Part shown: one piece after another, positions 46,074-54,914 of the stretch | How the letters are laid out: each line of letters begins with the position of its first letter | How positions within the stretch are numbered: position 1 is the first letter of the stretch | DNA from: Thauera sp. 28 | Lineage (GTDB): Bacteria; Pseudomonadota; Gammaproteobacteria; Burkholderiales; Rhodocyclaceae | Length of the DNA: 64,000 nucleotides | Assembly: GCF_000310145.2 (NCBI RefSeq) | Contig: NZ_AMXA01000004.1 | Span: 161,574 to 225,573 of the forward strand | Reading direction: 5' to 3' | Made by a program: the position numbers and the translations under genes | The notes under the pieces: generated by a model | The model's input: the letters and a program-made list of their open reading frames with translations, nothing else | Told to the model about the DNA's origin: nothing | Databases searched by the model: none

Positions 46074-47119
46074 GATCCCGGTCCCCTGTGATTTACCAGG
46101 TGCCGGCGCGCGAAGACGTGCCGCTGCTGTCGGTGCGCAATCTGCGCATCGAGTTTCCCTCCCGGCGCGGCACCCTGGTGGCGATCGACGACGTGTCCTT
46201 CGACATCGCGCGCGGTGAGGTGCTGGGCGTGGTCGGCGAGTCCGGTGCCGGCAAGTCGCTCACCGGTGCCGCCATCATCGGCCTGCTCGAGCCGCCCGGG
46301 CGCATCGCCGGCGGCGAGATCCTGCTCGACGGCGAACCCATCCACGCCCTGCCTGCCGAGCGCATGCGCCGCCTGCGCGGGCGGCGCATCGCGATGATCT
46401 TCCAGGACCCCCTCACCAGCCTGAACCCCTTGTATACGGTGGGCCAGCAGCTGGTGGAGACCATGCTTACCCACCTCGATCTGTCCGATCGCCAGGCGCG
46501 TGAGCGCGCGATCGAACTGCTCGAGGAGGTGGGCATCCCGGCTCCACGCGAGCGCATCGATCACTACCCGCACCAGTTCTCCGGCGGCATGCGCCAGCGC
46601 GTGGTGATTGCACTCGCCCTCTGTGCCGAGCCCGAGCTCATCATTGCCGACGAACCGACGACCGCGCTCGATGTCTCGGTGCAGTCGCAGATCATCGCCC
46701 TGCTGCGTCGGCTGTGCCGCCAGCATCGCACAGCGGTCATGCTGGTCACCCACGACATGGGCGTGATCGCCGAGACCGCCGACCGCGTCGCGGTGATGTA
46801 CGCCGGCCGGCTGGCCGAGATCGGCCCGGTCGAAGAAGTCGTGCGCCGGCCTGCACACCCCTACACGCGCGGCCTGATGGGCTCGATCCCGGTGCTGGGG
46901 GCGGACGTTCGCCGCCTGGTGCAGATCGACGGCGCCATGCCGCGGCTGACTGCGATACCCGCCGGTTGTGCCTTCAACCCGCGCTGTGGCGAGGCCTTCG
47001 CGCGTTGCCGCGAGGTCCGGCCCGAGCTGCTGCCCGCCGGCGCGACGCGGGCGGCCTGCTGGCTTTATGCCGATGACCTGGCGTCGACGCCGGGCACCGA
47101 GCCTGTGGAGGGCGCGTGA
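46070..47119 (+). CDS. Dpp/Opp-type ABC transporter ATP-binding protein (DppD-like)
   Basis: A 349-residue ATPase with Walker A GESGAGKSL, signature HQFSGGMRQRVVIALAL, Walker B LIIADEPTTALD and H-loop VTHDMG. The C-terminal oligopeptide-transporter extension holds clustered cysteines (GCAFNPRCGEAFARC, then C in AACWLY), a pattern that binds an iron-sulfur cluster in some family members. Its stop overlaps the next gene's ATG (TGATG). Confidence 0.92.
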   Translation: MRSRSPVIYQVPAREDVPLLSVRNLRIEFPSRRGTLVAIDDVSFDIARGEVLGVVGESGAGKSLTGAAIIGLLEPPGRIAGGEILLDGEPIHALPAERMRRLRGRRIAMIFQDPLTSLNPLYTVGQQLVETMLTHLDLSDRQARERAIELLEEVGIPAPRERIDHYPHQFSGGMRQRVVIALALCAEPELIIADEPTTALDVSVQSQIIALLRRLCRQHRTAVMLVTHDMGVIAETADRVAVMYAGRLAEIGPVEEVVRRPAHPYTRGLMGSIPVLGADVRRLVQIDGAMPRLTAIPAGCAFNPRCGEAFARCREVRPELLPAGATRAACWLYADDLASTPGTEPVEGA

Positions 47120-48387
47120 TGAGCATCATCGAGCGCGCGGTGAGCAAGGCCAGGCGCGAGGACCAGGCTGCAGTGGAGGACGCCGAGGGGCTGATCCACC
47201 AGCCGGTTGAACACGACGTGGCACACGACGTGGCGGGGCCGGAGCGGGACGCCGTCCCGGCTTCGCAGGCGAGCGCGGCTGCTGGCGATGGCGCGCCTGA
47301 AGTCGACGCCGTGCCAGCTGCGTCGGGTGTCGAGCTTGCGAAGGCCGGGGTCCAGCCCTTGCTGAGGGTCGAGGATCTGCGCTGCGCCTTCGACGTCTCG
47401 AAGCCCTTCCTCAACCGCCTGCTCGAGCGCGCGCCGCGGCGCTGGCTGAAGGCGGTCGATGGCGTGTCCTTCGACATCACGCGCGGCGAGACCTTCGCCC
47501 TGGTGGGAGAGTCGGGCTGCGGCAAGTCGACGGTGGCGCGGCTCATCGTCGGCCTCTACGAGCCGTCTGCAGGGCGCATCGTGTTCGATGGCCACGACCT
47601 CGCGCTGGTGACGCGCGCGGCCGAGCGCCAGAAGCTGCGCCGCCGCTTCCAGATGATCTTTCAGGATCCCTACGCCAGCCTGAACCCGCGCTGGCGGGTG
47701 GAGCGGATCATCGCCGAGCCGATCCGTGTGTTCGGCCTGGAGACGGAGCAGGCGGCCATCCGCGCGCGCGTTGCCGAGCTGCTGACCCAGGTTGGCCTGT
47801 CCCCGGCCGATGGCGCCAAGTATCCGCACGAGTTCTCCGGTGGCCAGCGCCAGCGCATCTGTATCGCGCGTGCGCTGGCCAACCGGCCCGAGTTCCTGGT
47901 CTGCGACGAGCCGACTTCGGCACTCGACGTGTCGGTGCAGGCGCAGATCCTCAATCTCATGCGCGACCTTCAGGATGCGCTCGGTCTCACCTACCTGTTC
48001 ATCAGCCACGATCTCGCGGTGGTGCGCCACATGGCGAACGAAGTGGGGGTGATGTACCTCGGCCGCATCGTCGAGATCGCTGCCAGCCGGACGCTTTTCG
48101 AGCGCCCCCGCCATCCGTACACGCGCATGCTGCTGGCGACCATCCCCAGCCTGGAGATGCGCGGCCAGCGCGAGGACCTGGTGCGCGGCGAAGTGCCCAA
48201 CCCGATCACGCCGCCGCCCGGCTGCAGCTTTCATCCGCGTTGTCCGCTGGCGGACGCGCGTTGCCGCAGCGAGGCGCCCGCCCTGCGTCCGCTGGACGGC
48301 GGCCAGCGTGTCGCCTGCCACGCCGTCGAGGAGGGGCGTGAGGGTGAATGGGACGGTGCTGCCGTTGTGCAGGAGGTGGTGCGGTGA
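47119..48387 (+). CDS. Dpp/Opp-type ABC transporter ATP-binding protein (DppF-like) with N-terminal extension
   Basis: A 422-residue ATPase, about 80-90 residues longer than usual. Residues about 10-78 are a low-complexity Ala/Glu/Val/Asp-rich extension (for example DAEGLIHQPVEHDVAHDVAG) with no similarity to the ATPase fold. The ATPase follows: Walker A GESGCGKST, HEFSGGQRQRICIARAL, Walker B FLVCDEPTSALD, and the cysteine-bearing tail GCSFHPRCPLADARC. Start at the ATG overlapping the previous stop; no equally placed start exists nearer the conserved domain. The next gene starts within its stop codon region (GTGA). Confidence 0.88.
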   Translation: MSIIERAVSKARREDQAAVEDAEGLIHQPVEHDVAHDVAGPERDAVPASQASAAAGDGAPEVDAVPAASGVELAKAGVQPLLRVEDLRCAFDVSKPFLNRLLERAPRRWLKAVDGVSFDITRGETFALVGESGCGKSTVARLIVGLYEPSAGRIVFDGHDLALVTRAAERQKLRRRFQMIFQDPYASLNPRWRVERIIAEPIRVFGLETEQAAIRARVAELLTQVGLSPADGAKYPHEFSGGQRQRICIARALANRPEFLVCDEPTSALDVSVQAQILNLMRDLQDALGLTYLFISHDLAVVRHMANEVGVMYLGRIVEIAASRTLFERPRHPYTRMLLATIPSLEMRGQREDLVRGEVPNPITPPPGCSFHPRCPLADARCRSEAPALRPLDGGQRVACHAVEEGREGEWDGAAVVQEVVR

Positions 48388-49082
48388 GTGCCGGCGATAC
48401 GCCTGCGCTCGCCGTCGTCATCGGCAGCGGCGGCATCGGCGCTGCCGTGGCCGAGTGCCTGCGCGCCGACCCGGCCTACGCCGAGGTCGTGGTCCTCGGC
48501 CGCAGCAGCACGCCTGCGCTCGACCTGCTCGACGAAGCCAGCATCGCCGCCTGTGCCGGGCATGTGGCTGCGCGCGGCGTACCGAGGCTGGTGTTCGACG
48601 CCACCGGCTTCCTCCATGGCGAGGGTATGCGCCCGGAAAAGAGCCTGGCCCAGCTCGATCCTGTCCACCTGGCCCATGCCTTTGCGGTCAACGCCATCGG
48701 CCCGGCGCTGCTGATGAAGCACTTCCTGCCCTTGCTGCCGGCGACCGGGCGCGCAGTGTTCGCGACCCTCTCCGCCAAGGTCGGCAGCATCGGCGACAAC
48801 CGGCTCGGCGGCTGGTACGGCTACCGTGCCTCCAAGGCGGCGCTCAACCAGTTCGTGCGCACGGCTGCCGTCGAGCTGCGCCGGCGCAATCCGGGTGCGC
48901 TGTGCGTGGCCTTGCATCCGGGTACGGTCGATACCCGGCTGTCGGCGCCCTTTGCCAAGGCCGGCCTGCAGGTGCAGCCGCCGCGGCTGGCGGCCGAGCG
49001 CCTGCTCGGCGTGCTGTCCGGCCTGGGGGCAGAGGACTCGGGGGCATTCTTCAGCTATCTTGGTGAGCGCCTGCCCTGGTGA
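48384..49082 (+). CDS. Short-chain dehydrogenase/reductase
   Basis: A 232-residue SDR. The nucleotide loop is AVVIGSGGIGAAVAE, with the catalytic Tyr/Lys in WYGYRASKAALNQF, preceded by serine in TLSAKVGS. The HPGTVDTRLSAPF end segment is like that of the CsgA/YciK-like SDR group. The start is GTG at 48384 overlapping the DppF-like stop, with GGAGG about eight bases upstream. Substrate unknown; linkage to the transporter operon suggests a role in the same catabolic route. Confidence 0.85.
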   Translation: MSAGDTPALAVVIGSGGIGAAVAECLRADPAYAEVVVLGRSSTPALDLLDEASIAACAGHVAARGVPRLVFDATGFLHGEGMRPEKSLAQLDPVHLAHAFAVNAIGPALLMKHFLPLLPATGRAVFATLSAKVGSIGDNRLGGWYGYRASKAALNQFVRTAAVELRRRNPGALCVALHPGTVDTRLSAPFAKAGLQVQPPRLAAERLLGVLSGLGAEDSGAFFSYLGERLPW

Positions 49083-49107
49083 GGGCGATTGTGGAAGGGA
49101 TGCGAAC

Positions 49108-49848
49108 ATGAGGACCAAGGCCATCGTGACCGGCCACAGCCGCGGCCTGGGGGCGGCGCTGGCCGACGAACTGCTCGCGCGCGGCGTCCACGTACTGGGA
49201 CTGTCGCGGCAGGGCAACCCCGAGCTGGCTGCGGCGCATCCGCTGCAGCTGCGTGAATGCAGCCTGGACCTTGGCGACAGCGCGGCGCTTGCTGCCTGGC
49301 TGGCCGGCAGCGCCTTGCAGGACTGGCTCGCTGATGCAGCGTTGGTGCTGTTGATCAACAATGCCGGCACCCTGCAACCGATGGCGTTGTTGCCGGCGCA
49401 GGAGCCTGCAGCCGTGGGCCGGGCCATCGCGCTTTCTGTGGCTGCCCCCTTGATGCTGGCTGCGGCCCTGGTGCCGGCCAGTCCGGCGGCGCACGAGCGC
49501 AGGATCGTGCATGTCTCGAGCGGTGCGGCGCGCAAGCCGTATGCGGGCTGGAGCGTCTACTGCGCCGGCAAGGCCGCGCTCGACCACCACGCGCGCGCGG
49601 TGCAGGCCGAGGCGGTACCGGGCCTGCGCATCTGCAGCCTGGCGCCGGGTGTGCTCGACACCGCCATGCAGGCGGAGATCCGCGCCGCCTCGGCTGAACG
49701 CTTTCCGCAGCGCGAGCGCTTCGTCGACCTGCAGCGCAGCGGCGCGCTGGTGGCGCCCGAGGTGTGCGCAATGCACCTGGTCGATTACCTGCTCGACGAC
49801 GACTTCGGCCGCGAGGCGGTCGCCGACTTGCGCGACCTGATGCGCTGA
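49108..49848 (+). CDS. SDR-family NAD(P)-dependent oxidoreductase (sepiapterin reductase-like)
   Basis: A 246-residue SDR with loop AIVTGHSRGLGAALAD, structural LLINNAGTLQPM, serine in VHVSSGAARKPYAGWSVYCAGKAAL with the catalytic Tyr and Lys in SVYCAGK. The layout (TGHSRGLG, NNAGTLQP) resembles the sepiapterin-reductase/YueD-like SDRs. It follows the previous SDR by 25 bp and ends the long plus-strand block. Function in the pathway is not clear. Confidence 0.85.
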   Translation: MRTKAIVTGHSRGLGAALADELLARGVHVLGLSRQGNPELAAAHPLQLRECSLDLGDSAALAAWLAGSALQDWLADAALVLLINNAGTLQPMALLPAQEPAAVGRAIALSVAAPLMLAAALVPASPAAHERRIVHVSSGAARKPYAGWSVYCAGKAALDHHARAVQAEAVPGLRICSLAPGVLDTAMQAEIRAASAERFPQRERFVDLQRSGALVAPEVCAMHLVDYLLDDDFGREAVADLRDLMR

Positions 49849-49877
49849 GCGGCGGGCCCGCAGCGCGCAGCGATCAA

Positions 49878-50891
49878 GTGCCGGTGTTGAAGCGTCGAAT
49901 ATTGCGTTGGGTGGTCTGGGTGCGCAGGCATCCTGGCCTGGTCGCAGCCTTCGGTTTCGTGTCGGGCGTGCTCAGCTTCACCCTGATCGAGCGCCATGAA
50001 GGTGTGGGCCGGGTGATGGCGATCGCCATGCTGGCGGGCTGGCTGTTGCTGGTGCTCGAGCGTGTGCTCAGCCAGGCCGTTGCAACGCGCTTCGGCCATG
50101 CCCCGCCGCCAGCGCTGTTGCGCTACCTGACCCAATTCACGCACCAGGAAAGCCTGTTCTTCGCGCTGCCCTTCTTTGCCGCCAGCACGTCCTGGAACAG
50201 TGGCCAGGCCCTGTTCTCGATTGCGGTGGCGGCGGCGGCGCTGGTCGCGATCATCGACCCCATCTACTACCGCAGGCTGGCGACACGACGCTGGCTGTTC
50301 CTCGGCTATCACACCTTTGCCCTGTTCGCCCTGCTGCTGGTCGCGCTGCCGCTGATCCTGCGCCTGCCGGCCATGGCCAGCTACCAACTAGCCCTCGGCA
50401 TTGCGGTGCTGCTGTCCTTTCCGACCCTGGCCGGCCTGATCACGCTGCCGCGCTGGTGGCGGCCGCTGCTCGTGCTCGTACTGCTTGCGGGCCTGGGGGC
50501 GGCCGGCTGGTTTGCCCGCTTGTGGGTGCCGCCAGCGACGCTGAGGCTGACCGAGGTGGCGGTGACGACGGCATTCGACACCGTCGGGCGCAGCCCGGAG
50601 CTGGCATTGCAGCGCATCGGCGCGGCGCAGCTGCGCGAGCACGGCCTGTACGCCTACACCGCCATCCATGCGCCCCTCGGCCTGAGCGAGCGCGTGCGCC
50701 ACGTCTGGCTGCACGAGGGACGCGAGGTCGACAGCATCGAACTCGAGGTCAAGGGTGGGCGCGCCGAGGGCTACCGGGCGTGGACGCGCAAGCTCAACTT
50801 CCCGGAGCGCCCGGAAGGGCGCTGGCAGGTGCGTGTGCTGACTGCGGACGATCGCATGATCGGTACCCTGCGCTTCCAGGTCGATCCTTGA
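49878..50891 (+). CDS. DUF5924/DUF2914-type membrane protein
   Basis: A protein of about 337 residues. Seven or so membrane helices fill residues about 15-225. A soluble C-terminal domain (about 235-335) has the pattern of DUF2914: HVWLHEGREVDSIELEV, then GYRAWTRKLNFPE and GRWQVRVLTADDRMIG. This domain probably faces the periplasm. No function is established. The start is a GTG at 49878 (VPVLKRR), with another GTG two codons later possible; no ATG is available before the first helix. Downstream is the convergent CBS-domain gene, 9 bp away. Confidence 0.7.
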   Translation: MPVLKRRILRWVVWVRRHPGLVAAFGFVSGVLSFTLIERHEGVGRVMAIAMLAGWLLLVLERVLSQAVATRFGHAPPPALLRYLTQFTHQESLFFALPFFAASTSWNSGQALFSIAVAAAALVAIIDPIYYRRLATRRWLFLGYHTFALFALLLVALPLILRLPAMASYQLALGIAVLLSFPTLAGLITLPRWWRPLLVLVLLAGLGAAGWFARLWVPPATLRLTEVAVTTAFDTVGRSPELALQRIGAAQLREHGLYAYTAIHAPLGLSERVRHVWLHEGREVDSIELEVKGGRAEGYRAWTRKLNFPERPEGRWQVRVLTADDRMIGTLRFQVDP

Positions 50892-50900
50892 GCGTGCCGC

Positions 50901-51323
50901 TCAGCAGATGCGCTCCCACAGGCTGAGCTCGTCCTCGAACTGGTCGAGCTCGAGACCCTTGAAGTCACTGCGCGAGACGATGCCCACCACCTTGCCGTCC
51001 TTGACCACCGGCACATGGCGGTAGCCGCCGTCGCACATCATGCGCAGGGCCTCGATCGCGGTGCGCTCCGGTTCGATGGTGTCGGGCTTGGGCGTCATCA
51101 CCTCGGACAGATGCACATGCGCGGCGTTGGCGTCCCGGGCCAGCACCTGCACCGCATCGCGACCGGTGAAGATGCCTTTCAGGTGGGCGCGGGCATCGGT
51201 CACCAGCACTGCGCCGACACGGCGTTCGCACATCTGCTGGCAAGCGGTCTGCACCGTGTCCGAAGGTCGCATCATCAAGGGCGTCTGGTCCTTGACGATG
51301 AAGGAGATGTTGCGGTTTGTCAT
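50901..51323 (-). CDS. CBS-domain protein
   Basis: A 140-residue protein consisting of two CBS domains (residues about 10-62 and 72-125: MRPSDTVQTACQQMCERRVGAVLVTD, GIFTGRDAV, then VMTPKPDTIEPERTAIEAL, GYRHVPVVKDGKVVGIVSRSD). Pairs of CBS domains bind adenine nucleotides and act as energy sensors. No enzyme domain is attached. A ribosome site (GGAGG) precedes the ATG. A perfect CRP-type palindrome lies 23-38 bp upstream of the start. Confidence 0.88.
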   Translation of the reverse strand: MTNRNISFIVKDQTPLMMRPSDTVQTACQQMCERRVGAVLVTDARAHLKGIFTGRDAVQVLARDANAAHVHLSEVMTPKPDTIEPERTAIEALRMMCDGGYRHVPVVKDGKVVGIVSRSDFKGLELDQFEDELSLWERIC

Positions 51324-51345
51324 GGCGGGCCTCCGTGCAAGCGCA

Positions 51346-51361
51346 TGTGATTCAGGTCACA
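51346..51361. promoter_or_regulatory. Perfect TGTGA-N6-TCACA site (CRP/FNR-family)
   Basis: TGTGATTCAGGTCACA is an exact match to the CRP core consensus. It lies between the CBS-domain gene (ATG at 51323, minus strand) and the phosphorylase gene (plus strand). A possible minus-strand -10 box (TATGCT) overlaps its outer end, which would suggest control of the CBS gene from a core-promoter position. A direct repeat GGTCAA-TAT-GGTCAA (minus strand) lies about 25 bp further out. Confidence 0.55.
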
Positions 51362-51488
51362 GCATAGGCTCCCAAGGCCTTGACCATATTGACCTTTGGC
51401 AAGCTTGTTCGCTTGCGGTGTGCGCTGTGTCTCGCGCCGATGACGGCAGGGCTGCGCTGCCCGCATGAGCAGGTGTAGTCTTGTCGTC

Positions 51489-53084
51489 ATGAAGACGACT
51501 CCTGCACTGCCGCCCCCAGGGCCGGCCGCAAGCGGCGCAGAGGAAGCTTTCCCGCTCAGCCTGCGGCGCGTTGCCATCGACACCTATCGCGAGAACGTCG
51601 CCTACCTCAATCGCGACTGCGAGATCTATCGCGCCGAGGGCTTCCAGGCGTTGGCCAAGGTCGAGGTGCGCGCCAATGGCCGGCGCGTGCTGGCGACGCT
51701 GAACGTGGTGGACGACCCGCGCATCGTGCGCTGCAACGAGATCGGGCTGTCGATTGACGCCTTCGCCCAGCTCGGTGTGGATAACGGCCACCCGGCCATG
51801 GTGGCGCAGGCCGAGCCGCCGTCGTCAATTCCCGCGCTGCACCGCAAGATCGCGGGCGAGCGCCTGGGCCGCGACGACTTCCGCGCCATCGTGCGCGACA
51901 TCGCCGAGCATCGCTACTCCAAGATCGAACTCACCGCCTTCGTCGTCGCCAGCAACCAGGGCGAGCTCGACCGCGAGGAGGTGTACTTCCTCACCGAGGC
52001 GATGGCGGCGGTCGGACAGCGCCTGGACTGGCGCGAGCGCCCGGTCGTGGACAAGCACTGCATCGGCGGCATCCCGGGCAATCGCACCTCGATGCTGGTG
52101 GTGCCCATCGTCGCCGCCCACGGCATGCTGTGCCCGAAGACTTCGTCGCGCGCGATCACCTCGCCCGCCGGCACCGCCGACACCATGGAGGTGCTCGCCA
52201 GGGTCGAGCTGCCGGTCGATGCGCTCGCCGACATCGTGCGCGAGCACCGCGGCTGCCTGGCCTGGGGCGGCACCGCCCACCTGTCGCCAGCCGACGACGT
52301 GCTGATCTCGGTCGAGCGCCCGCTGTCCATCGACTCGCCCGGGCAGATGGTGGCCTCCATCCTGTCCAAGAAGGTGGCGGCGGGCTCCACTCATCTCGTG
52401 CTCGACATTCCGGTGGGGCCGACCGCCAAGGTGCGCTCGATGCCCGAGGCGCAGAAGCTGCGCAAGCTGTTCGAGTTCGTCGCTGCGCGCATGAATCTGG
52501 TGATCGACGTCGTCATCACCGACGGCCGCCAGCCGGTCGGCAGCGGCATCGGGCCCGTGCTGGAGGCGCGCGACGTGATGCGGGTGCTCGAGAATGATCC
52601 GCGTGCGCCCAACGACCTGCGCCAGAAGGCGCTGCGCCTGGCCGGGCGCATGCTCGAGTTCGACCCCGACGTGCGCGGTGGCGACGGCTTCGCGATCGCG
52701 CGCGACATCCTCGATTCCGGCCGCGCGCTGGCCAAGATGGACGCGATCATCCGTGCCCAGGGCGGGCGCCCCTTCGACCACAACGCGCCGGCGCTCGCCC
52801 GCCTCAGCTTCGAGGTGGCGGCCGATGCCGACGGCGTGGTCACCGGCATCGACAACCTGCAGCTCGCCCGCATCGCCCGGCTGGCCGGTGCGCCCAAAGT
52901 GCAGGGCGCAGGGGTGGATCTGCTGAAGAAGCTGGGCGAGCCGGTTGCCTGCGGCGAACTGTTGTACCGCGTGCATGCCGACTACCCGGCCGACCTCGAG
53001 TTTGCGCGCCAGGCCAGCCTGCGCGCATCGGGCTTCTCGATCGGTGACGCTGCAGGGCTGTCGCATCTGTTCGTGGAGTTCTGA
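51489..53084 (+). CDS. Thymidine phosphorylase / AMP phosphorylase family protein
   Basis: 531 residues of the long (type 2) thymidine/AMP phosphorylase family. A roughly 100-residue N-terminal domain precedes the nucleoside phosphorylase fold: [14 protein letters not shown], the phosphate-binding [16 protein letters not shown] and [32 protein letters not shown], and [14 protein letters not shown]. In archaea such enzymes split AMP to adenine and ribose-1,5-bisphosphate; the bacterial members are usually called putative thymidine phosphorylases. An in-frame ATG at 51465 is an alternative start. No nucleotide-salvage genes are adjacent. Confidence 0.85.
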   Translation: MKTTPALPPPGPAASGAEEAFPLSLRRVAIDTYRENVAYLNRDCEIYRAEGFQALAKVEVRANGRRVLATLNVVDDPRIVRCNEIGLSIDAFAQLGVDNGHPAMVAQAEPPSSIPALHRKIAGERLGRDDFRAIVRDIAEHRYSKIELTAFVVASNQGELDREEVYFLTEAMAAVGQRLDWRERPVVDKHCIGGIPGNRTSMLVVPIVAAHGMLCPKTSSRAITSPAGTADTMEVLARVELPVDALADIVREHRGCLAWGGTAHLSPADDVLISVERPLSIDSPGQMVASILSKKVAAGSTHLVLDIPVGPTAKVRSMPEAQKLRKLFEFVAARMNLVIDVVITDGRQPVGSGIGPVLEARDVMRVLENDPRAPNDLRQKALRLAGRMLEFDPDVRGGDGFAIARDILDSGRALAKMDAIIRAQGGRPFDHNAPALARLSFEVAADADGVVTGIDNLQLARIARLAGAPKVQGAGVDLLKKLGEPVACGELLYRVHADYPADLEFARQASLRASGFSIGDAAGLSHLFVEF

Positions 53085-53128
53085 GCCTGCCTTGGGCGCT
53101 GCCGCGCCTGGCTGCAATGCTCGGGCTG

Positions 53129-54913
53129 TCAGCCCAGGTGCAGCTTGAGGACGGCGCTCTCGATCACGACTTCGGCGGCGATACCCGATTCCACGCACAG
53201 CGGCTGTCCCGGCCAGGCGTCCAGTGCCGGAGGCGCGACCGACAGCGCGAAGCGCCCTTGTGCCATGTCCGTTGCCGTGAGCGACTGGCTGCCAAGGTGG
53301 AAGGACGGCGCGGGGGCGCCGCCGTCCGTGGTGCCGTCTCCGGCGTCGTCGTCCAGCCAGGCCGCATCCAGCGTCAGCGCGAGCGCCCTGCCATCGAGGT
53401 CGCCTGCGTCCTGGCGCATGCGCCAGTCCTCGCCGGCGCTGCCGCTCAGCCAGATGCCACGCCCTTCCTGCAGCCCCAGCTCGATGCGCAGCGCCTGCGC
53501 CTGCAGGTCCAGGGCAGGCCAGCGCACGGCGAGCATCAGCACGCCTGCCTTATCGGTGTCGAAGTCGAAAGCCTGTGCGAGCAGGGCGGGTGTGCCGCGT
53601 CGGGCGTCAGCGGGCAGTACGCGCAGGCTGCCACGCAGTCGGGCCGACAGTGGATGCCAGCCCAGCACCAGGCCGGCCACGCGGCTCGGGGCGAGCAGCG
53701 CCAGGCGGCCTTCGACGCGGTGGTCCTCCTCCAGCAGCAGGCCCTGGCGCGCAGCAGCCGTGGTTGCGTCGCGGCCCGGCCCCACGCCAGGCATGTCCGC
53801 GCAGCGCATGCGCCCGCCGAGCTGCAGGCTGCGCCGGTTGCCGGCAGGTGGGGCGGGCAGTTCGAGTGCCAGCCGGGTGCGGCGGCTGCCGTCGAAAACC
53901 AGCCTCGGCGCACCGGGGGCCATGGCCTGGCCGTCGGCCAGCAGGTCGTATTCGGCGTCGAGGGCGAGCGCCGCATGCAGCACGTTGACCGTGCAGGGGG
54001 CATCGGATTCGATGTCCAGACGCAGGCCGGGCAGTCCGGCGCCGGGCGCCAGCTTGCTGCAGGCGGCGATGATCTGTTCGAGGGCGGCCGCCCATTCCTG
54101 GGCGAGTTCGGCGGTGGGCAGGCTCACCGCAGTGGTGTGCTCGCCGGCGGCGATCGTCTGCCACAACAGACGCTCGCTACCGCTTTCCTCCAGCACCAGG
54201 CGCAGGCGCGGGCTCGTCGGGCGGGCGGCAATGCGTACGCTGGGGACAAGCTGCGAGCTGCGCCGCAACTGCTCGATGATCCCCGCCTGGGCCGCCACCA
54301 GACCATGGTCATGAGACTGGATGAGGCCGCCAGCGGCGGGGACGCCGAGCGCACGCGCCTGCGGCAGCGTGCGGGGTCTGGCGGTGGCCGGTTTCTTGAG
54401 CGTTGCGCTGGCCTGCAAGGGCACCGGGGCATCGAAGCGCACCACCAGCGGCGAGCCCTGCCAGGCGGGGGCCAGTGTCTGCCCGGTCCTGCCGCGCTGG
54501 CTTGCCTCTGCGCTCACCGCTTCGCCGTCGGCACGGTGCAGGCCGAAGGCGTACTGAGTACCCGCATGCGGGCCGTCGATGCGGACGACCGTTGCCGGCC
54601 AGACGAAGCTCAGTCGTGCCTGGGTCCGTTCCGTGTCCTCGGTGCTCGAGAACCAGTGACTGTCGTCGGTGGCAAGCGTCATCTCGCCCGGTGTGAAGCG
54701 CAGTTCGAGCCGGCTGTCGGCGAGCTGCAGTGCGCGGGCTTCGCGACAGGCCGGCGGTAGCGGTAGCCACAGCGAAAGGCGGAACACGAAGGCACCGCCA
54801 CCGATCGCCTGCGGACGATCGAGTGTGAGCGAGTTACCGGCGCTCAGCCGTGTCGCTGCGTTGAATGCCGCGCTACGGTAGAGGCCGAAGGGCGCCTGTG
54901 CGGGCGAGTTCAT
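53129..54913 (-). CDS. Large unrecognised protein at the end of the injection-system cluster
   Basis: 594 residues, not recognised. It has no signal peptide or membrane helix. The sequence reads as alternating short strands throughout, with several stretches of the type RLSLWLPLPP, QLADSRLELRFTPGEMTLAT and ARLSFVWPATVVRIDG, suggesting repeated beta-sandwich domains. A central helical segment (VSLPTAELAQEWAAALEQIIAAC) breaks the pattern. It starts one base after the stop of the gene upstream, so it is translated with the tail genes. A fibre, receptor-binding or cargo protein is possible, but this is only from position. Confidence 0.6.
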   Translation of the reverse strand: MNSPAQAPFGLYRSAAFNAATRLSAGNSLTLDRPQAIGGGAFVFRLSLWLPLPPACREARALQLADSRLELRFTPGEMTLATDDSHWFSSTEDTERTQARLSFVWPATVVRIDGPHAGTQYAFGLHRADGEAVSAEASQRGRTGQTLAPAWQGSPLVVRFDAPVPLQASATLKKPATARPRTLPQARALGVPAAGGLIQSHDHGLVAAQAGIIEQLRRSSQLVPSVRIAARPTSPRLRLVLEESGSERLLWQTIAAGEHTTAVSLPTAELAQEWAAALEQIIAACSKLAPGAGLPGLRLDIESDAPCTVNVLHAALALDAEYDLLADGQAMAPGAPRLVFDGSRRTRLALELPAPPAGNRRSLQLGGRMRCADMPGVGPGRDATTAAARQGLLLEEDHRVEGRLALLAPSRVAGLVLGWHPLSARLRGSLRVLPADARRGTPALLAQAFDFDTDKAGVLMLAVRWPALDLQAQALRIELGLQEGRGIWLSGSAGEDWRMRQDAGDLDGRALALTLDAAWLDDDAGDGTTDGGAPAPSFHLGSQSLTATDMAQGRFALSVAPPALDAWPGQPLCVESGIAAEVVIESAVLKLHLG

Positions 54914-54914
54914 C

